Under the pieces are notes generated by a model. That model ran no database searches, was not told the origin of the DNA, and saw only the letters and a list, made by a program, of their open reading frames with translations. A stretch of DNA of 7,674 nt from positions 1-7,674 of the forward strand of contig JAJYYW010000056.1 of NCBI GenBank assembly GCA_021800575.1. Reading direction: 5' to 3'. The DNA comes from a bacterium (GTDB lineage: Bacteria > JAMCPX01). Below, piece by piece: positions 1 through 5,735 of this stretch. The position numbers and the translations under genes were made by a program. Position 1 is the first letter of the stretch. Every line of letters begins with the position of its first letter.

Positions 1-617
1 AACGGCGTGTGGTACCGTATCTCCACGCCCATGTCCGCTATCTTCTGTATCTCCTTCTCGAGCACGTAGTTGGGCAGTCTGTAGCGCGGTATACCGAACC
101 GTACCATGCCGCCGGCTGTGTCCGAGGTCTCGAAGACCGTTACCTTGTAGCCCCGGAGCGCAAGGTCGTGAGCGCACGTCAGTCCGCCGACACCCGAGCC
201 GATGACCGCGACTTTTGTGTCTTTGCGCGCATGGGTCATCAACGATGATGCGTCCCACTCCCATCCGTGGCTCAGCGGAACGTACCCGTCCGTCAGCTTG
301 CTCTGGGTATCGGGCTGCCGGGACTCGACGCCGTATTTCTCGCTCAAAAACTTCTTGAGCGACCGTATGGATATCGGTTGGCCGATGTCCACCTTCCCCC
401 GCCTGCACGCGTCCTCGCAGGGTGCTGCGCATACCCTACCACAGACAGACGCAAAAGGGTTTGGCTGGCGCGCAATGAGGTAGCCTTCTTCGTATGCCTT
501 CTTCGGAACGTCCTGAACATACATACCGCAGTCCGTCCGTATCGGACACCCCATCATACACAAGACTTCTTCCCGGAAGGAGGGTAAATCCCTCCGTTTA
601 ACCTTATATTTATTCAT
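1..617 (-). CDS. GltD-like FAD/4Fe-4S NAD(P)-dependent oxidoreductase, N-terminal part (runs off left edge)
   Basis: The frame opens with an ATG at 617-615 on the minus strand and stays open to the window edge, giving 205 residues of an incomplete protein. An AGGAG ribosome site (complement of 626-630) lies 8 bases upstream of the ATG. The N-terminal domain has the cysteine pattern of glutamate synthase small-subunit relatives: C20, C24, C30, then C59-x3-C63-x3-C67-x3-C71 after an NPF motif, expected to bind two 4Fe-4S clusters. A dinucleotide-binding fold follows: VIGSGVGGL at 138-146, with an acidic residue (E163) ending the second strand. GGMVRFGIPRYRLP at 169-182 is typical of the GltD/NfnB/DsrL superfamily. 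Such proteins pass electrons between NAD(P)H, FAD and a partner protein in the cytoplasm. No GltB partner is visible, so true glutamate synthase is unproven. The gene follows a cytochrome c gene on the same strand, which fits a redox role, but the partner is unknown. Confidence 0.88.
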   Translation of the reverse strand, partial: MNKYKVKRRDLPSFREEVLCMMGCPIRTDCGMYVQDVPKKAYEEGYLIARQPNPFASVCGRVCAAPCEDACRRGKVDIGQPISIRSLKKFLSEKYGVESRQPDTQSKLTDGYVPLSHGWEWDASSLMTHARKDTKVAVIGSGVGGLTCAHDLALRGYKVTVFETSDTAGGMVRFGIPRYRLPNYVLEKEIQKIADMGVEIRYHTP

Positions 618-648
618 ATGCTGAACTCCTGCGGGTCAATGCAATACA

Positions 649-679
649 CGGCATGCCGGGGCACGGCCCCGGCATGCCG
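649..679 (-). repeat. Perfect GC-rich hairpin between the cytochrome c and GltD-like genes
   Basis: Two 14-base arms, CGGCATGCCGGGGC at 649-662 and its exact reverse complement at 666-679, flank a 3-base loop. The hairpin lies 10 bases past the stop codon of the minus-strand cytochrome c gene and about 30 bases before the GltD-like start codon. No U-run follows it on the minus strand, so it is not a textbook intrinsic terminator. It may attenuate transcription, stabilise the 3' end of the cytochrome c mRNA, or be a short interspersed palindrome. A partly similar hairpin lies at 5598-5631. Confidence 0.75.
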
Positions 680-689
680 GTATGACTGG

Positions 690-1061
690 TTATTTTTTCC
701 CTTGATCGTTTGCTTTGAAAAACGCTATAAGCTCGGTGATTTGCTGTGCTGTCAGATCCTGCTTCGGCATAGCCAGGCCGTAGTGCTTTTCAAGGGCCTG
801 TGCTGTTTTGTCCGTGTGGAGCATTTTTGTCGTGTCCTGGAGCCAGCTCGTGAGCCATTTGGTAGATCGGAGCTTGGTTACACCTTTCAGATCAGGGCCG
901 ATGAGCTTTCCGTGGCCTATCGTGTGACATGCCGTACAGCCCTTGGTGTTGAAAAGGTTGGAGCCTTTTTTTGCGAGCTCCTGGTTGTTCTGACTGCCTG
1001 CTGCGAAGGCGACGCCGGCCAGCAGAACAAACGCGCATAGTGCAAGTACGATCTTTCTCAT
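690..1061 (-). CDS. Monoheme class I cytochrome c, periplasmic
   Basis: The product is a 123-residue secreted electron carrier. A Sec signal peptide is obvious: MRK, a hydrophobic stretch at residues 4-17, and AFAA at 18-21 as the likely cleavage region. The mature part has one heme-binding motif, CTACH at 42-46, followed by GPDLKGV at 55-61. Met98 in the LAMPKQDLT segment is the expected sixth heme ligand, and a C-terminal helix (about 104-118) is usual for class I cytochromes c. The mature size of about 100 residues is normal for cytochrome c551/c553-like proteins. The start codon at 1061-1059 is preceded by GAGGGGG (complement of 1070-1076). The gene is divergent from the Rieske/cytochrome b operon and has its own promoter. 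It is a plausible soluble acceptor or donor for that complex, which is inferred from position only. Confidence 0.9.
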   Translation of the reverse strand: MRKIVLALCAFVLLAGVAFAAGSQNNQELAKKGSNLFNTKGCTACHTIGHGKLIGPDLKGVTKLRSTKWLTSWLQDTTKMLHTDKTAQALEKHYGLAMPKQDLTAQQITELIAFFKANDQGKK

Positions 1062-1158
1062 TTTAATTTCCCCCTCTAACTATAATTATATCAGGCAAAC
1101 CCCATTACACTATAAAAAATGTCATAATTTGATCTGCAAATAAAAATTATTTTTCTTA

Positions 1159-1186
1159 ATTAAATTTTTGATCACCAGTTTGTCAA
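1159..1186 (-). promoter_or_regulatory. Sigma-70-like promoter for the monoheme cytochrome c
   Basis: On the minus strand a perfect TTGACA (complement of 1181-1186) is followed after 16 bases by TTTAAT (complement of 1159-1164), five of six matches to the -10 consensus. Transcription would begin near 1152, giving a leader of about 90 bases before the ATG at 1061. The surrounding 1077-1297 stretch is strikingly AT-rich compared with the flanking genes, as expected for a divergent promoter region. No other gene or clear regulator site was seen in 1062-1297. Confidence 0.6.
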
Positions 1187-1225
1187 GTAATTTTTAATTC
1201 ATTGGGTAAAATTGAAAGAACTTTT

Positions 1226-1255
1226 ATGACAAAAACGCTTGACTTGTTTTATAAA
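1226..1255 (+). promoter_or_regulatory. Candidate promoter of the cytochrome/Rieske operon
   Basis: ATGACA at 1226-1231 and TATAAA at 1250-1255 are separated by 18 bases, and each matches the sigma-70 consensus at five of six positions. Transcription would start near 1262, about 36 bases before the ATG at 1298. A CTTGACT at 1238-1244 also resembles a -35 element but has no good -10 at the proper distance. The site is a pattern match only. Confidence 0.45.
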
Positions 1256-1297
1256 ATTATGTGTTTTGATTGAATCTTAAATTGAGGGTGGGGTGTC

Positions 1298-2017
1298 ATG
1301 AAAAAGAATACAATACGGTCTCTAATCTTAATCGCTACGGTCATATTTTTATATTCAGCACACGCCCAGGCGTCGACCAATGCGTGCCTGGTTTGTCACA
1401 AAACATTGCCGCAGGACAAGATCGATTGTGTAACGGACTGCTGGCTGCGCTCACTCCACAAGCAAAATGACGTTACCTGCGATTCCTGCCACGGCGGTGA
1501 TGCGCATATCGCAATCAAGAATATGGCGCAGCTTTCACCGCAGGAGTTTGCGAAGGCCAAGGCACTGGCGATGTCGCCCGCACAGGGGTTCATCGGCATA
1601 CCCAAAGGCATGACCATGTTCGATGTGTGCGGAAAATGCCACAGTGACTCCGTCAACAGGTACAAAAACAGCATTATGGGCAAGGCGTACCTCGACGACA
1701 AGGGAGGCCCCTCCTGCACCGATTGTCATTCGCCGCATTACGTGATCATACCGGACGTGCCGAAGACCTGTAAAAAGTGCCACAAGGACACAACGGGGTT
1801 TGACCAGATAGACCCCATGGCTGTCAATGAAGCGACGGTCAACGATCTCTCAAAGCTCAGGATCAAGCTCGCCGAGGAAAAGGTGAAGGGGAAAGAACCG
1901 CCGTTGTTCCCGAAAGAGCTCGGATCGTTCCAGATAGGATTTGTGGCATTCGGCGCTGTTCTGGCCCTGTTCATCATCGCGTATATCATCTATCTCTTTA
2001 TCGAAAAAAGGAGCTAA
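1298..2017 (+). CDS. Membrane-anchored pentaheme cytochrome c
   Basis: The 239-residue protein has five CxxCH heme c sites, starting at C30, C61, C111, C140 and C158. An N-terminal signal segment (MKKN, hydrophobic 9-19, AHAQA) exports it. A hydrophobic helix at about 212-235 near the C-terminus, ending in EKRS, should anchor it with the heme domain in the periplasm. His54, His70 and His147 are candidate distal ligands. An extra pair, C44-x3-C48, has no following histidine and so is not a standard heme site. Heme spacing and local motifs resemble the pentaheme protein encoded at the end of this operon, so the two look paralogous. The start has a purine-rich ribosome site at 1284-1293. The gene is first in an operon with Rieske and cytochrome b genes, so it probably takes electrons from the Rieske protein in place of cytochrome c1 or f; that role is inference. 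It is not NrfA, as no CxxCK site is present. Confidence 0.88.
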   Translation: MKKNTIRSLILIATVIFLYSAHAQASTNACLVCHKTLPQDKIDCVTDCWLRSLHKQNDVTCDSCHGGDAHIAIKNMAQLSPQEFAKAKALAMSPAQGFIGIPKGMTMFDVCGKCHSDSVNRYKNSIMGKAYLDDKGGPSCTDCHSPHYVIIPDVPKTCKKCHKDTTGFDQIDPMAVNEATVNDLSKLRIKLAEEKVKGKEPPLFPKELGSFQIGFVAFGAVLALFIIAYIIYLFIEKRS

Positions 2018-2018
2018 C

Positions 2019-2282
2019 ATGGGATTTGAGGTCATCACAAACAAAAAACCAACCTATTCCGGCGTGGCGGGCGGCATCATCGTAGTGCTGTCGGTGGTGT
2101 CACTGGGTATCAGCGTGGCGTTTGCCTACCTGTTTATCACCGGGAAGGGGAACAATTTTCTGTATGGCACGATGCTTTCCACGGAGTTTCTCGTTGTAGG
2201 GGTCATCCTTGCCCTGTATTTAAAATACTTTCTCGGATTCAGAGAGGTATCTGAAGATAGAAAGGAGGAGTTGTTATGGTAA
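2019..2282 (+). CDS. Small two-helix membrane protein, candidate subunit of the Rieske/cytochrome b complex
   Basis: I do not recognise a family. The 87-residue product starts MGFEV and has two clear hydrophobic helices, at roughly 17-41 and 50-72, joined by a short loop (GKGNNF). A charged tail (REVSEDRKEE) follows. No cysteine, heme motif or metal site is present. The start at 2019 is chosen because AGGAG at 2009-2013 lies 5 bases before it, overlapping the end of the upstream cytochrome gene, whose stop codon is one base away. A longer in-frame extension back to 1941 would run through that cytochrome gene and is unlikely. Its last 7 bases overlap the Rieske gene, suggesting translational coupling. 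Size and position suggest a structural or assembly subunit, comparable in kind to the small subunits of bc1 and b6f complexes, but no sequence similarity is claimed. Confidence 0.8.
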   Translation: MGFEVITNKKPTYSGVAGGIIVVLSVVSLGISVAFAYLFITGKGNNFLYGTMLSTEFLVVGVILALYLKYFLGFREVSEDRKEELLW

Positions 2283-2896
2283 ATGAACCGGGCAAAACAA
2301 TGAACAAAGACAACGAATCAGGGATAACCCGGCGAAAGTTCATCCTCAGCGCAATTATCGTCGCCATTCTCGGATCATTCGCGTCGCTTTTGTCATTACT
2401 CAAGGTGCTTGCGCCTGCCAAGAAAGGCGGAGGCTATGTGTCGACGATATCCCCGGGCGACACCCTGGTTTACGCATCCGGGAGCAATATCGGCGCTACA
2501 CTCAGGGCGAGTTCCATGAACCCCGGGGATGCGGTGCTCGTCTATCCGAAGGGCAAGTCATCCAATCCCGCCAACCTCGTCCAGTTGATCCGGCTGCAGG
2601 AATCGTCGTTCAAGGCGCCGACGGATGTCAAACTCACGGACAAGGGCTTCGTCGCCTACAGCGCCATCTGCACGCACCTCGGCTGTACGGTTTCATGGGT
2701 CAAGAACGAGAAGTCGCCCGACGCTTCGTATACAGAATGCTTTTGTCACAACAGCATATTCAATCCGTCACGGGGAGACAAGGTCGAAGGGGGACCGGCA
2801 CCCATTCCGCTCGCGCAGATAGGTGTGAAGGTCAGCAGCGACGACTCGCTCGTTTTCACGAGTAACTTTAACGGCAAGATTGGACCTCAGGTTTGA
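2276..2896 (+). CDS. Rieske 2Fe-2S protein of a bc-type complex
   Basis: The 206-residue protein carries the two Rieske boxes: CTHLGC at 132-137 and CFCHNS at 155-160. Cys132, His134, Cys155 and His158 should bind the 2Fe-2S cluster, and Cys137 and Cys157 should form the disulfide. The later GGPAPIPL at 172-179 is the usual Gly/Pro loop. The N-terminus has a twin-arginine-like TRRKF at 18-22 followed by a hydrophobic segment (23-45), fitting a Tat-exported, membrane-tethered Rieske protein. Box II is slightly unusual: Phe replaces the common Pro, and Asn159 replaces the usual Gly of CHGS. The start at 2276 has an ideal AAAGGAGG 7 bases upstream and overlaps the preceding gene; a second in-frame ATG at 2300 is less favoured. 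It would carry electrons from quinol at the cytochrome b Qo site to the multiheme cytochromes. Confidence 0.94.
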   Translation: MVNEPGKTMNKDNESGITRRKFILSAIIVAILGSFASLLSLLKVLAPAKKGGGYVSTISPGDTLVYASGSNIGATLRASSMNPGDAVLVYPKGKSSNPANLVQLIRLQESSFKAPTDVKLTDKGFVAYSAICTHLGCTVSWVKNEKSPDASYTECFCHNSIFNPSRGDKVEGGPAPIPLAQIGVKVSSDDSLVFTSNFNGKIGPQV

Positions 2897-2914
2897 TAAG
2901 GAAGGGAGTATGTC

Positions 2915-4165
2915 ATGTTGAATTGGCTTGATGAAAGGCTCGAACTCAAAAAATTTAAGGAAAAATTTTTATCCAAAACGTTTCCCACGCATCCGTCGTT
3001 CCTCATCGGTGAAATAGCCCTGTTTTCCTTTATAACGCTGGTCATAACAGGCATATTTCTCGGCCTCCTCTATGAACCCTCGACCAAGATGGTTTCGCTG
3101 TTCGGGGCCATGGTGCCTGCGGCCTACGCAAGCGTTGTGCGGATCGATTTGCTGCCCATGGGAATGCTCATCCGGCGTATCCATCACTGGTCTGCGATGA
3201 TCATGATAGCCGCGATCCTGGCGCACCTGATGCGCGTTTACTTCACCGGGGCGTACAGAAAACCGCGGGAGATAAACTGGTTTATAGGACTCGGGCTGTT
3301 CGGTATTTCCCTGTTTGCGGCATTCACGGGCTACCTGCTGCCGTACAGCAACTTTTCCGTGACGGCGACCTCGATAGGCTACTACATAGCAAAGTCGGTG
3401 CCCTGGATAGGCAACTGGATTTCCACCCTCCTTTTTGCCGGTGACTTTCCGTCGACGGCGACCGTGCCGCGGTTCTTCTTTTTGCACGTGATGTTCATAC
3501 CGCTCGTGCTCGCCAGCCTCATCGGACTGCACATGGTGATCCTGGTCAAGCAAAAGCACACGGAACCCGCGGGGAACCTGAAGAAAAAAGAGTCGCAGAA
3601 CGGCAAGAGGCTCATCGGCATACCCATCTGGCCCGAACAGGCGGTCATCAGTACGGCGTTCTATTTCTTCCTGCTGTTTCTGGTCATCCTGATAGCAACC
3701 TACATACCGCTCAACCCCATCGAAACGTACGGTCCCCCGGCTTCGGGTACCCCGGTCATGCGACCCGACTGGTATTTCCTCATTGTGTACGGGTTTCTCA
3801 AGCTCATTCCCGGAGACCTCTCGTTCTCGATACTGGGCGGCAAGATCACGCCGGAAACGATCGGCGGTGTGCTGTTCCCGAGCTTCCTCATCCTCGTGTT
3901 CGCATTGATCCCCCTGCTGGACAGGTCCAAAGAGCCGCAGAATTATATCGTCAATCCCCTGCACCGGCCGTTCATGACATCCTTCGGGATCACCGGCGGC
4001 GTCTTTTTGTCCATGCTGGTTGTTTCCGGCTATATCGACGTTCTGAAAATAGCCCCCCGGACCATGCTCGTGTACGTGATTCTGGCTTCAGCCGCTGCGT
4101 GGGTTGTTTCTTACACGCTCTTACGGTTTTATAATAGAGACAAAGACGGAGGGAAACATGTATAA
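2915..4165 (+). CDS. Cytochrome b (b6-like N-terminal half fused to subunit IV-like C-terminal half)
   Basis: The 416-residue integral membrane protein has about eight hydrophobic helices. Heme ligands are evident: His90 and His104 with 13 residues between, and His191 and His206 with 14 between. The 14-residue gap is the b6 type rather than the mitochondrial type. The stretch IHHWSAM...LMRVYFTGAYRKPRE near 89-119 is also strongly b6-like. The C-terminal half supplies PDWYF at 284-288, the Qo-site PEWY motif with Asp for Glu, a variant known in menaquinone-using lineages. Unlike plant b6f, both halves are one polypeptide with a fourth C-terminal helix (about 378-400). A GGAAGGGAG ribosome site precedes the ATG, 18 bases after the Rieske stop. 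It oxidises quinol, passing one electron to the Rieske protein and one across the b hemes. No cytochrome c1 or f gene follows. Confidence 0.95.
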   Translation: MLNWLDERLELKKFKEKFLSKTFPTHPSFLIGEIALFSFITLVITGIFLGLLYEPSTKMVSLFGAMVPAAYASVVRIDLLPMGMLIRRIHHWSAMIMIAAILAHLMRVYFTGAYRKPREINWFIGLGLFGISLFAAFTGYLLPYSNFSVTATSIGYYIAKSVPWIGNWISTLLFAGDFPSTATVPRFFFLHVMFIPLVLASLIGLHMVILVKQKHTEPAGNLKKKESQNGKRLIGIPIWPEQAVISTAFYFFLLFLVILIATYIPLNPIETYGPPASGTPVMRPDWYFLIVYGFLKLIPGDLSFSILGGKITPETIGGVLFPSFLILVFALIPLLDRSKEPQNYIVNPLHRPFMTSFGITGGVFLSMLVVSGYIDVLKIAPRTMLVYVILASAAAWVVSYTLLRFYNRDKDGGKHV

Positions 4166-4934
4166 CTTCAAGCATTCGTTGGTAGCTCTTGGCCTCGTCG
4201 GTGGTATACTGGCAGCAGGCGCGCCGTCGTACGCCCGGACCGCCGTGCCGGAACAGAATTCCTGCGTGCGGTGCCACACCGCATTATCCGGGAGCAGCTT
4301 CGTGGGAGCGAAGTCCCACAGCTGGGAAGGATCGATACACCAGGAACACGGGATAACCTGCGATCAGTGCCACGGCGGAGACCCGAAGGCACGCTCGGAG
4401 CGTTTAGCGCATGTCGGGGTCTTCAGCTCCAGCAATCCCGACAGTTCGGTGTACTACAAGAACATCCCGAAAACCTGCGGCAAATGTCACGGCGCCGAGT
4501 ACTACAAGTTTACCCAGAGTTTCCACTACAAGAAACTGGAAACAACCGGACAAGGACCGAACTGCGTGACCTGCCATGGTTCCATGGTGACGACGGTGCT
4601 GCAGCCCGACGACCTGGCGAGCGTCTGTGAGCGGTGTCATAATGCCAGACTTGGCATCTATCCGTACGTACCTGAAAAGGCGAAAGCAGTACTGCTGTTA
4701 TTGCAGGAAAACAAGGCCCTTCTCAGTGCAGACAAGAAGCTGTACACGGCAAAAAGCGACCGGAAACTGCTCGACACAGCGCAGGCCAATGTAACGTCAG
4801 CCCGGCTGGAGTGGCATACCTTCAATCTCGACGCCATCGTGCAGTACCTGCAGAGCGCGTACGCCTCCCTTGAACAACTGGGCACCCCGGCACATCCGGC
4901 TGCACAGAAAAAGCCGTTACCGGAGAAAAAATAG
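4158..4934 (+). CDS. Periplasmic pentaheme cytochrome c, last gene of the operon
   Basis: The 258-residue protein has a signal peptide (MYNFKHS, hydrophobic 8-22, APSYA) and five CxxCH sites starting at C36, C68, C107, C136 and C157. His54, His61, His85 and His123 are candidate distal ligands. After the hemes comes a helical tail (about 172-241) rich in Leu, Lys, Ala and Gln, containing EWHTFN at 218-223; there is no C-terminal membrane anchor. The ATG at 4158 is preferred because CGGAGGGAAAC sits directly before it and a signal peptide follows at once. It overlaps the end of the cytochrome b gene by 8 bases (ATGTATAA), suggesting translational coupling. An earlier in-frame ATG at 4104 lacks these features. 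The pentaheme module resembles the first operon gene, so this is likely its soluble or peripheral paralogue in the same electron chain. NrfA is excluded because no CxxCK is seen. Confidence 0.9.
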   Translation: MYNFKHSLVALGLVGGILAAGAPSYARTAVPEQNSCVRCHTALSGSSFVGAKSHSWEGSIHQEHGITCDQCHGGDPKARSERLAHVGVFSSSNPDSSVYYKNIPKTCGKCHGAEYYKFTQSFHYKKLETTGQGPNCVTCHGSMVTTVLQPDDLASVCERCHNARLGIYPYVPEKAKAVLLLLQENKALLSADKKLYTAKSDRKLLDTAQANVTSARLEWHTFNLDAIVQYLQSAYASLEQLGTPAHPAAQKKPLPEKK

Positions 4935-4941
4935 CGCACAT

Positions 4942-4972
4942 AAAAAGGGGCGTATACCCTACGCCCCTTTTT
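4942..4972. terminator. Strong bidirectional intrinsic terminator
   Basis: A perfect 13-base inverted repeat (AAAAAGGGGCGTA at 4942-4954, its complement at 4960-4972) encloses a 5-base loop. The A5 on one side and T5 on the other allow it to end transcription in both directions. It lies just after the last cytochrome gene of the plus-strand operon and also downstream of the minus-strand ankyrin gene, so it probably serves both convergent units. Confidence 0.92.
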
Positions 4973-5047
4973 CCCGACAACCCTTTGTTCCGTTTCACCG
5001 CAGGCAGCCCGTCTGAACGACCCGCGTGACACGGTTGTTTTTTGTTT

Positions 5048-5521
5048 TCAGTACGACTTGTCTATCTCAGCCTTCTTCAGCAGTTTGACAATATCGGTAT
5101 GGTTTTCTGCCGCTGCCCAGGACATGGCGCTGTCCCCGAATTTATCGATGACGTTGATATAGGCACCGTGCTTGAGTAACAATCTGACCGTACCGATGTG
5201 CCCTCCATAAGCTGCGAGCATAAGCGCGGTCTGCCCGTCCGAGTTCTTGGTATTCACATCCATACCGGCCTGCACAAACAACTCCACGACTTTCGTGTTG
5301 CCATCCTTCGCACTGCTCAAAAACTGTGTGGGCGTGTACGGGACGTTCATCGTGCTTAAGTCCTTGTGCGCGTCTTCGGGGCTCTTGGTACATCCTATGA
5401 AGGATACCGACGAAATGAATAATAGAATCAGCACCGCTGCCGCAGAACGAACAACTGTTCGCACATTCCCGCCTCCCTGCTCCGGCACATTCCCCTTGCC
5501 TACCATTTGATCGATTCTCAT
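5048..5521 (-). CDS. Ankyrin-repeat lipoprotein
   Basis: The 157-residue frame has a hydrophobic export segment (about 27-41) ending in SFIGC, with Cys44 as the likely lipidated residue. About two and a half ankyrin repeats follow: 63-94, 95-127 (DGQTALMLAAYGGHIGTVRLLLKHGA) and a partial last one, 128-150. Ankyrin repeats bind other proteins, so a periplasmic scaffold or inhibitor role is possible, but no partner can be named. Two starts are credible. The ATG at 5521 has GAGGAGGAGG just upstream but gives an unusually long 43-residue leader. An in-frame GTG at 5464-5462 also has a GGAGG site 7 bases upstream and yields a 24-residue leader (MRTVVRS...), typical for a lipoprotein. The lipobox has Phe at -3, which is uncommon. 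The gene converges on the cytochrome operon across a shared terminator. Confidence 0.85.
   Translation of the reverse strand: MRIDQMVGKGNVPEQGGGNVRTVVRSAAAVLILLFISSVSFIGCTKSPEDAHKDLSTMNVPYTPTQFLSSAKDGNTKVVELFVQAGMDVNTKNSDGQTALMLAAYGGHIGTVRLLLKHGAYINVIDKFGDSAMSWAAAENHTDIVKLLKKAEIDKSY
5472..5476 (-). promoter_or_regulatory. Internal ribosome site supporting an alternative GTG start of the ankyrin lipoprotein
   Basis: GGAGG on the minus strand (complement of 5472-5476) lies 7 bases before the GTG at 5464-5462. Starting there gives a compact lipoprotein signal of 24 residues before the lipid cysteine. It competes with the upstream ATG at 5521, which also has a strong ribosome site at the complement of 5526-5536. 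Confidence 0.5.
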
Positions 5522-5547
5522 AGTTCCCTCCTCCTCGATATATGCTT

Positions 5548-5571
5548 ATTCATAAAAAAAATGAATGTCAA
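5548..5571 (-). promoter_or_regulatory. AT-rich inverted repeat and TTGACA upstream of the ankyrin gene
   Basis: ATTCAT at 5548-5553 and ATGAAT at 5561-5566 flank seven A residues. On the minus strand a perfect TTGACA (complement of 5566-5571) abuts the repeat, so it could be the -35 element of the ankyrin gene with the repeat as an overlapping operator. No convincing -10 was found at 16-18 bases, so promoter status is uncertain. Confidence 0.3.
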
Positions 5572-5597
5572 TATGATAAAATTTATTGTGCATCCCG

Positions 5598-5631
5598 GCC
5601 GGGGCCTGCGCCGTGCAGGGCAGACCCCGGC
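5598..5631. repeat. GC-rich hairpin in the divergent ankyrin/MFS intergenic region
   Basis: Arms of 12 bases (5598-5609 and 5620-5631, GCCGGGGCCTGC against GCAGACCCCGGC) enclose a 10-base loop. There is one imperfect pair, which would be G-U in a minus-strand transcript and C-A in a plus-strand one. It lies upstream of the promoter candidates of both flanking genes, so neither would transcribe it. It shares the core GCCGGGG and a 17-base flank (14 matches) with the hairpin region at 649-683, suggesting a dispersed palindromic element. Confidence 0.6.
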
Positions 5632-5678
5632 ACGCTGGCATCGAAGGAACAGGCCGGCATTGCTTCGTTGAATAACCT

Positions 5679-5707
5679 TTGACTCGGGGCCGGGTCTCAC
5701 GTATAGT
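5679..5707 (+). promoter_or_regulatory. Sigma-70-like promoter of the MFS transporter gene
   Basis: TTGACT at 5679-5684 and TATAGT at 5702-5707 are separated by the ideal 17 bases, each matching the consensus at five of six positions. Transcription would start near 5714, about 22 bases before the GTG start, just ahead of the ribosome site. Confidence 0.75.
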
Positions 5708-5735
5708 ACTGTAACTACGGTAAGGAGGAGGTCTT

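Noticed and set aside
1101..1200. FNR-like half sites (TTGAT) in the divergent promoter region
   Set aside because: TTGAT occurs in this AT-rich stretch but the matching ATCAA half at the right spacing is missing, so no FNR/CRP site can be supported.
1238..1267. CTTGACT as -35 of the operon promoter
   Set aside because: No acceptable -10 hexamer lies 16-18 bases downstream; the ATGACA/TATAAA pair fits better.
1298..2017. Possible NrfH/NrfA nitrite reductase system
   Set aside because: No CxxCK catalytic heme motif is present in either pentaheme protein, the anchor is C-terminal rather than N-terminal as in NrfH, and the neighbours are Rieske and cytochrome b.
2969..3964. Long open frame (331 residues) on the minus strand opposite the cytochrome b gene
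   Set aside because: Its product is full of charged and His/Gln/Arg residues with no domain, while the plus strand encodes a clear cytochrome b with all heme ligands. It is an antisense shadow.
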